DNA of 42,654 nt. Source: JBBDRW01 sp040905265 (lineage in GTDB: Bacteria; Bacteroidota; Rhodothermia; Balneolales; Balneolaceae). The DNA lies in the NCBI GenBank assembly GCA_040905265.1, contig JBBDRW010000068.1, forward strand, positions 1 to 42,654, written 5' to 3'. A program made the translations under genes and the position numbers. The notes beneath the pieces were generated by a model, which saw nothing but the letters and a program-made list of their open reading frames with translations, was not told the DNA's origin and searched no databases. Shown in pieces: positions 25,041-33,625 of the stretch. How positions within the stretch are numbered: position 1 is the stretch's first letter; every line of letters starts with the position of its first letter.

Positions 25041-26645
25041 TTGGCTACAAAACAAACACATGTACAAATGGCACACCGTACCGGTTTTCTGCCGCTACTC
25101 TTTTCTCTTCTGTTTGTGACGTCTCCACTTCAGGCACAGCCTGCACAACAGGAGTTTCCGGAGGAGATATCCATTACGGTTGAAGAGGCGATTCAGTTGG
25201 CGATCGTCAATAACTATCTGTTGCGAAAGGGCCTCCTTGATCGGGAGCTTGCTGATGCCCAGATCCGTGAGGCATGGGGATCAGTCTATCCGCAGGTGAA
25301 CGCCTCCGGCTCTTACAACCGGAATATCCTCTCACCTAACCCGTTTGCCGGTTCCGATGCCGGAGGGTTGTTTGGGCTATTTGGATCGTTGGAGTGGCTC
25401 GCATATAATGAACGGGCCAGAACCGACGGAGATTCCTCAACAGAACCGATCGATATGGATGAGTTCTTTGAACGTCAGCAGGATGGCTACCAGGAGGCGG
25501 GAATCACGCAGCAGGGAGGGGATAACCCGTTTGCTGTTGACAACACATTCAACGCTGGAGTCTCGATTACGCAGACAATCTACAACGGTGCCGCATTCGC
25601 CGCCATAAAGGGAGCGCGTCAGTTTAAACAGATGAGTGAAGATCAGCTGGCCAGAGATCAGCAGATTGTGGTCGACCAGATCCGAAGTGCGTTTTACAGT
25701 GCACTGCTCGCCAGGGAACAGGTCCAGGTGCTTCGGTCCAGTGTAGGTCGGCTGCAGAAAACCGTTGAGGAGACTCGTGCTGCCGTTGAGGCCGGGGTTC
25801 TCTCACGCTATGACCGTATGAGCGCCGAAGTCGAGCTGGTAAACCTGGAGACCAACCTGATTGAAGCAGAAAACCAGGCAGAACTTGCTGTAAAAAACCT
25901 TACTCTGCAGCTCGGTATACCGGTTCAGACAACCGTTCAACTTCGGGGAGAGCTTGCGTACAGGGAAGAACTCTATCCAGAGATTACTGATATAGAGAGT
26001 GCCTACAGGCTTGCTCTCGAGCGCAGGCCGGATATCAGCCAGACAGATGCCTATCTCGATTTGCTTGAGATCAACAACCAGATAACCAGGGCGCGCTATC
26101 TCCCGACTGTTAATGCATTTGCCAACACAGCATATGTAGGCCAGGTGCCTGACAACCGGAGGACGGTATCTCAGGTGGAAGGGGAGGATTTCCAGTATAC
26201 CTCAACCAACCGCGGTTTTTTCGATGACTCCTACTGGTACCCATCCATGGCTGTCGGCCTTCAGTTTCAGTGGAGCCTCTTTAACGGATTTCAGACCCGT
26301 GAGCTGGTTCAGCAAGGGCGGATCGAGCTGAAACAGGCTGAGATTGACCACGAACAGCAGAAGAACGGAGTCTATATCGAAGTGGATCAGGCTCTACGGG
26401 CACTGGATAATGCCACCCGGCGGATCCGGAGCCAGCAGAGGAATATTGAACAGGCTGAGGCGAACTATGAAAATGCCCGGCGCCGCCTCCAGGAAGGGGT
26501 TGGGACTTCCATGGAGGAGCGACAGGCCTCATCTCTGCTTGATCAGAGCCAACTGAACTATCTTTCGGCCGTGCATGACTTCCTGACAGCAGTCAGCCGT
26601 TATGAAACAGCAACCGGAAAACCGGTTCTGGCCGGCCAACCGTAA
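25041..26645 (+). CDS. TolC-family outer-membrane efflux channel
   Basis: A 534-residue protein forming the trimeric outer-membrane exit duct. A signal peptide (FLPLLFSLLFVTS, cleavage after LQA-Q) is followed by two OEP repeats, around 45-290 and 310-525. Recognisable elements are ISVEEAIQLAIVNN-type starts (here ISITVEEAIQLAIVNN), long amphipathic helices rich in Gln, Glu and Ala, and the second-repeat AYRLALERRPDISQTDAYLDL. About 70 extra residues, Gly- and acid-rich, are inserted in the first beta region (about 98-170, with repeated NPFA). The start is TTG at 25041 or the ATG at 25068, which also leaves a complete signal peptide. Because no other tolC is in the window, it might also serve the adaptor-permease-permease operon. 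Confidence 0.92.
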   Translation: MATKQTHVQMAHRTGFLPLLFSLLFVTSPLQAQPAQQEFPEEISITVEEAIQLAIVNNYLLRKGLLDRELADAQIREAWGSVYPQVNASGSYNRNILSPNPFAGSDAGGLFGLFGSLEWLAYNERARTDGDSSTEPIDMDEFFERQQDGYQEAGITQQGGDNPFAVDNTFNAGVSITQTIYNGAAFAAIKGARQFKQMSEDQLARDQQIVVDQIRSAFYSALLAREQVQVLRSSVGRLQKTVEETRAAVEAGVLSRYDRMSAEVELVNLETNLIEAENQAELAVKNLTLQLGIPVQTTVQLRGELAYREELYPEITDIESAYRLALERRPDISQTDAYLDLLEINNQITRARYLPTVNAFANTAYVGQVPDNRRTVSQVEGEDFQYTSTNRGFFDDSYWYPSMAVGLQFQWSLFNGFQTRELVQQGRIELKQAEIDHEQQKNGVYIEVDQALRALDNATRRIRSQQRNIEQAEANYENARRRLQEGVGTSMEERQASSLLDQSQLNYLSAVHDFLTAVSRYETATGKPVLAGQP

Positions 26646-26694
26646 CCTCTCCAGGAAAACCATCTATCAATTGTATCTACCAAACGAACTCATT

Positions 26695-27789
26695 ATGATG
26701 ACACAGAACATTCGCATATTGCCGCTGGCAGGCCTTCTCCTTCTACTCGTTGCAGCCTGCAGTATGGAAGGGGAAAACGGTGCAGAGGAGAGTGAACGCG
26801 TCCGGCTTGTCCCGGTTGAAACCGTGGTAATCGTCCCGGACGCTTTTGATGACTATATCCGACTCACCGGAATTGTGGAAGCAAAAGAAGACGCTGTAAT
26901 CTCTTCGGAACACTCGGGAAGAATACTTACAATCGTTGAACGGGGAGCCGATGTTCAGGAAGGGGAGCTTATCGCCAGTCTTGATGACCAGGTTAGCCGT
27001 GCACAGTTTGCTGCCGCCCAAACTTCCTATGAACTTGCGGAGGATACATTCCACAGAATGGAAGCTCTTTACGCCGATTCTATTATCAGCACACAGGACC
27101 TTAACGGTGCGCGTGCACAGCGGGACCAGGCCCGCGCTCAGTTGGATCAGGCGGAGAAGCAGCTTGAAAATGCCCATATTACAGCCCCTTTCAGTGGACG
27201 GGTGGAAGAACGGATGGTCAGAAGCGGGGAACTTGTCAACCCCGGAGTCCCGGTAGTCCGGTTGGTGAACAGCAGTTCCGTCCGGGTAACGACGGGTATA
27301 CCGGAACGCTACTCCGGCCAGATCCGTGAGGGGAGCCCTGTCATTGTCCGGTTCCGTGCTGCAGGGAATGAAATTCACAGTGAAATCAGTTTTGCAGGAA
27401 ATCTGATCGATCCGGCAACCCGTACATTCCCGGTAGAGATTGAACTCGAGAATCCTGATGAACGCTACAAGCCGGAGATGGTAGCGGAAATCAGAGTGCA
27501 GAGAGAGACGATTCAGGATGCGGTCATCGTCCCCCGGGCGGCTATACTGCGGGATGAGGAGGGGACATTTGTGTTTGTCACCGGGGAAGAGAACGGAAAT
27601 CCGATCGCCAATCTGGTTCAGGTCACAACCGGTACCGCATCGGGTGCAGTGGTTGAAATTCTGGACGGGCTTTCTGAAGGGGATGAAATAGTCATTACAG
27701 GATTGAGCAATCTCGGTTCCGGTGATCGTCTGAATATACTCTCAACAGCAGAAAGCAATACGAAAGCGCGTGAAATACAAGCGCAATGA
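26695..27789 (+). CDS. RND periplasmic adaptor (membrane-fusion) lipoprotein
   Basis: 364 residues. The hydrophobic signal LAGLLLLLVAAC gives a lipid-anchored Cys22. Then come the barrel-sandwich lipoyl half (VEAKEDAVISSEHSGRIL, VERGADVQEGELIASLDD), a short helical hairpin (about 105-150), the second lipoyl half (ITAPFSGRVEERMVRSGELVNPG), a beta-barrel domain and a membrane-proximal domain ending LSEGDEIVITGLSNLGSGDRL. It couples the permease downstream to TolC upstream. The start was placed at the paired ATGs 26695/26698, which directly precede the signal peptide. A longer frame overlapping tolC is not supported. It is 49 bp after tolC and 73 bp before the permease, in one operon. Confidence 0.93.
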   Translation: MMTQNIRILPLAGLLLLLVAACSMEGENGAEESERVRLVPVETVVIVPDAFDDYIRLTGIVEAKEDAVISSEHSGRILTIVERGADVQEGELIASLDDQVSRAQFAAAQTSYELAEDTFHRMEALYADSIISTQDLNGARAQRDQARAQLDQAEKQLENAHITAPFSGRVEERMVRSGELVNPGVPVVRLVNSSSVRVTTGIPERYSGQIREGSPVIVRFRAAGNEIHSEISFAGNLIDPATRTFPVEIELENPDERYKPEMVAEIRVQRETIQDAVIVPRAAILRDEEGTFVFVTGEENGNPIANLVQVTTGTASGAVVEILDGLSEGDEIVITGLSNLGSGDRLNILSTAESNTKAREIQAQ

Positions 27790-27862
27790 CCTGCCGTCAG
27801 AATCCCGCTGAGGCCAGCAGGGAGCATGCTAACGGAACTACATAACTCTTTTTGAACGATCT

Positions 27863-30800
27863 ATGAAACTCACGGAACTAACGATAAAGAACAGAACAGT
27901 CATTATTGTTCTGACGGCCATTCTGGTTATAGCCGGAGCCTTCAGCTACAGTTCGATACCTAAAGAGGCGAATCCCTCCATCGAGATCCCGATCTTTATT
28001 GTCAATACGATCTATCCGGGAATCAGTGCTGTAGATATGGAGACGCTGATCACCCAGCCGATTGAACGACAGTTGCAGGGGATCAACGGGGTAAAAAGTA
28101 TCCGTTCTACCACGACAGAGAGCTTCAGTAATGTGATCATCGAATTTGAAGATAACGTCTCCCTCTCGGAGGCGAGCCAGCGTGTTCGGGAACGAGTAGA
28201 TCTGGCCAAGCCGGACCTCCCGCCCGATGCGGAAGAGCCGATGATTATTGAGATCGATATCGATTCGTTTCCCATCATGACGGTCAACCTGTCTGCGGAT
28301 TACCCCTTTTCCCGTCTGACGGATGTCGCCGACCGTCTGAAAGATCAACTGGAGACGATCAACGGGATCCGGGAAGTGGAAGTGATCGGAGAGGTGGAGC
28401 GTGAGGTCCAGGTCAATGTAGACCTGGCGCGGCTAAACGGATACGGCCTTTCGTTCGGGCAGCTAGTCAGTGCGATTCAGAACCAGAACCTGACGATTCC
28501 GGGAGGCCTGGTCGATGTGGACCGGATGAGTTACCTGATCCGGGTAACCGGTGAATTTAACGATCCGTCTGAAATTGAAGATCTGGTCGTGGCACGCCCG
28601 ATGGGTGAAGGCCCACACGGCCCGGGGCTCGTCTATATGCGTGATGTAGCCGAGGTTATGTTCGGTTTTAAGGACCGATCCAGTTTTTCCCGACTCCGCT
28701 CCTACAAACTGGATGAGAACGGGGGAGGGTTTACAGAGGTTGATCCGTCCGCAGTCTCGGACAACCAGGTGATCAGCCTGAATATCAAAAAGCGGCCAGG
28801 AGTCAACATTCTGGAGACAGCTGACGGGGTTATGCAGACGCTGGAGGAGTTCGCGCTTCCACCCGGAACGAATGTGGTGATCACCGGCGATATGAGCGAC
28901 CAGATTATGATATTGATCTCCGACCTGGAGAACAGTATCATCAGCGGGATGCTCTTTGTCGTGCTTGTGCTGGTCTTCTTCCTTGGAGTCAGAAATGCGC
29001 TTCTGGTAGGTACGGCTGTGCCATTGTCGATTCTCGTCGGCTTCATCGTCCTCTTTTCGTTGGGTTACACCGTTAATTTTATCATCCTCTTTAGCCTGAT
29101 TATCGCTCTTGGCCTGTTGGTAGACAACTCGATTGTGGTTGTGGAGAATATCTATCGGTACCGTGAAATGGGGTATGAGAGGTTTGAAGCAGCCAAGCTC
29201 GCGACCGATGAAGTGGGATATGCACTGATTGCGGCAACCTCAACCCTCCTTGCGGCCTTTGTGCCAATGGTCTTCTGGCCTGGAATTATCGGCCAGTTTA
29301 TGAGCTATCTCCCCCTGACCCTTATCATTGTTCTGGTCTGCTCGTTGTTTGTGGCTTTGGTACTCTACCCGGTTCTTACCGCTTATCTGGTACGGCTCGA
29401 TAATGAAGAAAAGGTACCGGTCTCAAGTTTTCTGAAAGGGGTGTTCATCGCATCCGGCCTTTTTCTGGCAGTAGCAGTCGGGATGTCCAACTTCACCACG
29501 CTGGTGGTATCACTTCTGACGATCCTTTTCTTCTACGTCACCTATCGCTTTTTTATCAAACCGTTATCCGAACGATTTACTGAAAAGCTGCTTCCCGCCG
29601 TTGTGGAGGGGTACCGAAATTTTCTGAACTGGATGCTTCTTCGCGACTACAGCGGCAAATATGCCATGTTGAAGAATACATTGGCACTCGGGAGTCTGAC
29701 AGCCGCACTGCTGTTTGCCATACTTGGCGGGGTCATCTCGATCTTCTCGCCGGCTGGTACTCTGCTATATGGAATTGCCGCTGTTCTGTCTGTAATCGGC
29801 CTGGTCCTGATTTTGGTTCACCTGATAGAGGCAATTTATCTTGGCGGACAAACCTCGATCTATATCGGGCTTCTTCTCGGGCTCTTTGTTTCATTTATTC
29901 TTTTTGCCGTCTCGGTAAGAGAGCCGGTAGAAGCAACCGTCTGGTATTATCTGTTGCTGCTGCCCGTTCTGCTTGTCCTGATCGGTTTCGTCGGTCGGTT
30001 TCGCAGATCTGACAAACCGCTGATCCTCACGGATAACCGATCGCTTCTGCTCAATTCGGTCATGGGTGTTCTGGTCAGCATTTTCTTTCTGTTCAGTATG
30101 GCTCCGACCGGTGTCGAATTCTTTCCGGAGACGGATCCGAACAATATTGTGGTTCAGCTGGAAGGGCCGATCGGGATGAATATTGATACCAGCAACGAAA
30201 TTGCGGAGGAGGTTCAGAGCCGGATCTATCGCCTGATTGATGAAGATCCGCTGGTGAAGGCGAATGTCAAGAGTGTCCAGACCAGCGTCGGGGTAGCAGG
30301 CGATCTCTTCTTTGGAGGTGGGGGGCCGAGTGCGGAGCGCTCCAGCATCACGATCAATCTTGTTGATTTTGGTGATCGCTCGGAGCCTTCCGGTATGACG
30401 ATGAACAAGATTCGTGAAATTGTGCGTGATATTCCGGATGTGATTGTAAACATAGACGGAGAGCAGCAGGGGCCTCCGACGGGAGCACCGGTAAACATTG
30501 AAGTTTCCGGTGAGAATTTCGACGAAATAGTCCGGATCACTCGTGAACTGACCGATATCCTGGTTGATGCTTCCGTGACCGGATCAATCCCCGGGCTGGT
30601 CGATGTGCGAAACAATGTGAGTGGAGGCGTACCGGAATACCGGATCCTTGCCGACTACGAAAGAGCGAGCCGATTCGGCCTCAGTATGGCGGATATTGCA
30701 CAGACGATCCGTATTGCGAACAACGGGCTGGAGGCGAGCAAATGGCGTGACGGGGAGGATGAATATGATATCACCGTCCGTTTGAAAGAGGAGGATCGTC

Positions 30801-31648
30801 AGGATCTGGAGAGTCTCCGTGACCTGAATATCGGCACTATGGAGGCATTTATCCCACTGGCAGCTGTCGCTGATTTTGAGGAAGGAGTTGGCCTTGGAAG
30901 CATTACGAGGCTCAACCTGCAGAGGACGGCGACTGTTGAGGGTCAGGCAGCCCCCGGGTTTAGTGGCCCGGAGATACTGGCTGTGGTTCAGGAGAGGCTG
31001 AGTGAGTATGAAGCGGATCTTCCGGCCGGGTACAGTATGGAGTACACCGGGGAGAGTGAAGATCAGGAAGAGGCCTTCGGATTTCTGACTACCGCTTTAC
31101 TGGTTGGTTTTGCCCTTATTTTTCTCGTGATGCTCGCCAAGTTCAACAGTGTAGTATCGCCTCTCATCATTATGCTGGCTGTCGGGCTGAGCCTGATCGG
31201 GGTGTTGCTCGGGTTGGTTCTGAGCCGGACTGCATTCGGGCTGATGACCTTTATCGGGATTATCTCCCTTGCCGGGATTGTCTGTGTGAACAACATTGTT
31301 CTGCTGGATTATGTGAAACAGTTGTCAGAGAGCGGCAAGTCGAAAAAAGATGCAATCATCGAGGCTGGTGTGATCCGATTTCGTCCTGTACTGCTGACAG
31401 CACTGACCACTATTCTGGGACTGGTGCCTCTCACCTTCGGGATCAATGTCGACTTTGTAAACCTCTTTGTGAATTTTGATCCGAATTTTCAGATTGGATC
31501 TGAAAACACGGCATTCTGGGGCCCGATGGGGATTGCGATTATCAGCGGCCTGACCTTCGCCACTTTTCTGACCCTGGTTGTGGTACCGGTCCTTTACTCC
31601 GCGTTCGACTCCTTTTCCAGGAAAGTCAGCCGGATCGCCAGAGGATAA
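27863..31648 (+). CDS. RND efflux permease with an expanded central membrane domain
   Basis: 1261 residues, about 220 longer than AcrB-type pumps. The usual parts are present: TM1 (about 13-30), first periplasmic loop, TM2-TM6 with TM4 motif GLLVDNSIVVVENIY (Asp about 421), second periplasmic loop starting GVEFFPETDPNN, and TM8-TM12 with the TM10 motif NNIVLLDYV. Between TM6 and the segment corresponding to TM7 (about 521-729) lie roughly six additional hydrophobic helices (for example GVFIASGLFLAVAVGM, TLVVSLLTILFFYV and WYYLLLLPVLLVLIGFV), replacing the short cytoplasmic helix of AcrB. An even number would preserve the topology. It is the last gene of the TetR-regulated efflux operon, followed by a terminator. 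Substrate unknown. Confidence 0.93.
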   Translation: MKLTELTIKNRTVIIVLTAILVIAGAFSYSSIPKEANPSIEIPIFIVNTIYPGISAVDMETLITQPIERQLQGINGVKSIRSTTTESFSNVIIEFEDNVSLSEASQRVRERVDLAKPDLPPDAEEPMIIEIDIDSFPIMTVNLSADYPFSRLTDVADRLKDQLETINGIREVEVIGEVEREVQVNVDLARLNGYGLSFGQLVSAIQNQNLTIPGGLVDVDRMSYLIRVTGEFNDPSEIEDLVVARPMGEGPHGPGLVYMRDVAEVMFGFKDRSSFSRLRSYKLDENGGGFTEVDPSAVSDNQVISLNIKKRPGVNILETADGVMQTLEEFALPPGTNVVITGDMSDQIMILISDLENSIISGMLFVVLVLVFFLGVRNALLVGTAVPLSILVGFIVLFSLGYTVNFIILFSLIIALGLLVDNSIVVVENIYRYREMGYERFEAAKLATDEVGYALIAATSTLLAAFVPMVFWPGIIGQFMSYLPLTLIIVLVCSLFVALVLYPVLTAYLVRLDNEEKVPVSSFLKGVFIASGLFLAVAVGMSNFTTLVVSLLTILFFYVTYRFFIKPLSERFTEKLLPAVVEGYRNFLNWMLLRDYSGKYAMLKNTLALGSLTAALLFAILGGVISIFSPAGTLLYGIAAVLSVIGLVLILVHLIEAIYLGGQTSIYIGLLLGLFVSFILFAVSVREPVEATVWYYLLLLPVLLVLIGFVGRFRRSDKPLILTDNRSLLLNSVMGVLVSIFFLFSMAPTGVEFFPETDPNNIVVQLEGPIGMNIDTSNEIAEEVQSRIYRLIDEDPLVKANVKSVQTSVGVAGDLFFGGGGPSAERSSITINLVDFGDRSEPSGMTMNKIREIVRDIPDVIVNIDGEQQGPPTGAPVNIEVSGENFDEIVRITRELTDILVDASVTGSIPGLVDVRNNVSGGVPEYRILADYERASRFGLSMADIAQTIRIANNGLEASKWRDGEDEYDITVRLKEEDRQDLESLRDLNIGTMEAFIPLAAVADFEEGVGLGSITRLNLQRTATVEGQAAPGFSGPEILAVVQERLSEYEADLPAGYSMEYTGESEDQEEAFGFLTTALLVGFALIFLVMLAKFNSVVSPLIIMLAVGLSLIGVLLGLVLSRTAFGLMTFIGIISLAGIVCVNNIVLLDYVKQLSESGKSKKDAIIEAGVIRFRPVLLTALTTILGLVPLTFGINVDFVNLFVNFDPNFQIGSENTAFWGPMGIAIISGLTFATFLTLVVVPVLYSAFDSFSRKVSRIARG

Positions 31649-31684
31649 CAGATTTCAGGGACGAACAGGAAACGTAGAGCATAC

Positions 31685-31731
31685 GGGGGCGCCTGCATTC
31701 GAATTTCGAACTGCAGGCGATCCCCATTTTT
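31685..31731 (+). terminator. Terminator of the TetR-TolC efflux operon
   Basis: GGGGGCGCCTGCA pairs with TGCAGGCGATCCCC (one small asymmetry) around a TTCGAATTTCGAA loop, which is itself self-complementary. It is followed by ATTTTTCTTATTTTC, 37 bp after the permease stop codon. Confidence 0.88.
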
Positions 31732-31869
31732 CTTATTTTCCGTCAATCGTTGGTTCTTCCACCGCCAGAGAAGATTGCCTTTTTTCAAGCCTGTGCGATA
31801 GTCGGCCAGATTCAATACCTTGTATCTGCATTTGATACGATATTCGTTTTTAATCTAACCAGACAACCC

Positions 31870-32277
31870 TTGATTCAGCGACTACAAACCCTGTTTCTGA
31901 TCCTGGCAGGAGTCATCAACCTGTTTATCTTCTTTACACCTCTTTACCGGCATGCAGTTCGTGATCCGCAGGGCTGGATTGGCACCGGTTTTGCTATCTT
32001 TTTGACCGGCGCAATGCTATTTGCTGTTGTTTCCACCTTTTTCTACAAGAATCGTAAAAGACAGCTTGTCTGGGTAAAAGCAGGAACCTGTTTTCAGATT
32101 GCCGCACTGGCAGTAGGAACGTCGATTCTTTTTACTCTTGGAGGTTTCGGAACCTTTCTGTTGACGGAAGCCCTGAGCCTCTTTTTCATCCTGATTGGAC
32201 TGATTTCGTATTGGCAGGCTGGCAGATTTATTAAAAAAGATGAAGAGCTTGTCCGTTCCATGGACCGGATTCGATAG
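31870..32277 (+). CDS. DUF4293 small membrane protein
   Basis: A 135-residue protein with four hydrophobic helices (about 5-24, 39-59, 73-92 and 96-118). It begins with the family hallmark IQRLQTLFLILAGVINLFIFFTP and ends in a charged tail (KKDEELVRSMDRIR), as DUF4293 proteins of Bacteroidota do. No function is known. The start is TTG at 31870, chosen because this family begins M-I-Q-R-I/L-Q. A longer frame from 31750 exists but its 40 extra residues do not resemble the family. A small inverted repeat GTATC / GATAC (31822-31838) lies about 35 bp upstream. The EamA transporter gene follows 12 bp later, probably in the same transcript. Confidence 0.82.
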   Translation: MIQRLQTLFLILAGVINLFIFFTPLYRHAVRDPQGWIGTGFAIFLTGAMLFAVVSTFFYKNRKRQLVWVKAGTCFQIAALAVGTSILFTLGGFGTFLLTEALSLFFILIGLISYWQAGRFIKKDEELVRSMDRIR

Positions 32278-32289
32278 CCAGAGTCTATT

Positions 32290-33225
32290 TTGAAAAGTCA
32301 ACCTGATCAACCTGCCTGCTACCCGCGACTGAAGGTGTTCTCCATACTCGGTGCAGGGATGATTGCAATCGGTTTTTCCCCCATCCTTGTACGGTTTGCT
32401 ACCGATGTGGAACCGATGACTCTGGCCGCATTGCGAACCCTGTTTGCCGCACTTATTCTGCTTCCATTCTGGTACCAGCGCAGGACACCGCTTGCGCAGC
32501 TCAAATCAAACGGAGTTGATATCCGAATGGTGATGCTGGCAGGGTTCTGCCTCGGCCTCCACCTTACCTTCTGGATTGCATCACTCCACTACACCAGCAT
32601 TGCATCTGCAACAGTACTGGTCTCCATCCAGCCAGTTCTGCTGATTGTCGCCGAGAGTCTTTTTTTCAAACGCCGTTTTGCACCGGTTGTCTGGACAGGT
32701 GTTTTACTAGCCTGTTTCGGGGCAGTCTGGCTGGGAGTGCTGGATATGGGTCAGGAGAGCCTTTTTGTGGATGCGCCATTCGGTAATTTCCTTGCCCTGG
32801 TCGCAGCTGTTATCTTCGTTTTCTATTTTCTAATCGGCCGTAAAATCCGGCAGAAAGCCGAGTGGATCGACTATGTGTTTCACCTCTATCTGCATGCAGC
32901 GGTTACCTGTATCGTCCTGACTCTGATCTGGTCCGGCGGGCTTCCCTACCTCTCCTCCATGGCACTGTTGGTTGGGCTCGGCCTGGCGATCGGGCCGACC
33001 ATTATCGGACACGGCTCGATCAACTATGCAGTGAAATATATTTCACCCACCCTGATCTCAACACTGATTCTGTCTGAAATCGTTTTTGCTGCAGTAATGG
33101 CCTACTTTCTGTTTCAGGAGTCTCCGGGAACCTGGTCTGTGGTCGCAATGATTACAATTGTGAGCGGGGTCGTCCTCAGCCTCTCCCACAAAGCGGAAAC
33201 CCTCCCGGAAAAACGCCGGCTTTGA
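32290..33225 (+). CDS. EamA/DMT-family transporter
   Basis: An inner-membrane protein of 311 residues with about ten hydrophobic helices arranged as two EamA repeats (about 15-145 and 160-298). Typical features are the first-repeat GFSPILVRFATDVEPMTLAALR, HLTFWIASLHYTSIASATVLVS in the middle of repeat one, and ISPTLISTLILSEIVFAAVMAYFLFQE in repeat two. Members export metabolites or amino acids; the substrate cannot be inferred from sequence. The start is TTG at 32290 (the only plausible in-frame start before TM1). It follows the DUF4293 gene by 12 bp. Confidence 0.9.
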   Translation: MKSQPDQPACYPRLKVFSILGAGMIAIGFSPILVRFATDVEPMTLAALRTLFAALILLPFWYQRRTPLAQLKSNGVDIRMVMLAGFCLGLHLTFWIASLHYTSIASATVLVSIQPVLLIVAESLFFKRRFAPVVWTGVLLACFGAVWLGVLDMGQESLFVDAPFGNFLALVAAVIFVFYFLIGRKIRQKAEWIDYVFHLYLHAAVTCIVLTLIWSGGLPYLSSMALLVGLGLAIGPTIIGHGSINYAVKYISPTLISTLILSEIVFAAVMAYFLFQESPGTWSVVAMITIVSGVVLSLSHKAETLPEKRRL

Positions 33226-33317
33226 AAGGTCAATATCTTCTGAAGTACTGTAAATACTCCCTTTTAGTTTAAATCAAATAAATTCCTTACTTTGCTGTAA
33301 TGCATTGAATACGATTA

Positions 33318-33338
33318 GTGTCATGTGAGACATGACAC
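33318..33338. repeat. Family B palindromic repeat (compact hairpin)
   Basis: GTGTCATGT and ACATGACAC form a perfect 9-bp stem around GAG. The arms match the family B end sequence at 37854-37916 and 41588-41600. Confidence 0.7.
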
Positions 33339-33540
33339 CAGGCTGTTTTTGTTGTGGATACAGAGTTAAAGCAGTAACTTGCAGTTGGTTTGAGGAACAT
33401 TGACCTATGCAACAGTGTACAACGTGAAGAGAACGTTGGTTAACGGAGTCGATAAACGATCTTTCTTGAGATTTCGTTATAGCGTACAAACAGATGGCAT
33501 GGCAGCTCCATTCGTTTATATCCATGACATCTTCACATTA

Positions 33541-33576
33541 GGAAACTTTGAAAAACCCGGATTTTTCAAAGCCTCC
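33541..33576. repeat. Family A palindromic repeat, copy 4 (compact hairpin)
   Basis: GGAAACTTTGAAAAA and TTTTTCAAAGCCTCC pair around CCCGGA. The core CTTTGAAAAACC-GGATTTTT is the same as in copies 2 and 3 when these are read on the minus strand. Confidence 0.75.
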
Positions 33577-33625
33577 CATTAGTGTTACTACGGTAACTAT
33601 CTCTGTTAATACAACAGGTCAACAT

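Larger units (their letters stand above)
33226..33625. other. Intergenic region carrying one family B and one family A repeat
   Basis: No gene is supported here. A family B hairpin (33318-33338) follows the transporter and is trailed by GGCTGTTTTTGTTG, so it could double as a terminator. A family A hairpin (33541-33576) lies 50 bp before the lytic transglycosylase start. The stretch between them has no long frame and shows no clear promoter. Confidence 0.5.

Noticed and set aside
32290..33225. Drug-specific function for the EamA transporter because of the nearby efflux operon
   Set aside because: A strong terminator at 31685-31731 separates it from the efflux operon, and EamA substrates cannot be read from sequence.
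33548..33625. Upstream TTG start that would lengthen the MltF-like protein by 26 residues
   Set aside because: It begins inside a family A palindromic repeat and places polar residues before the lipoprotein signal. The ATG at 33626 gives a normal signal peptide.
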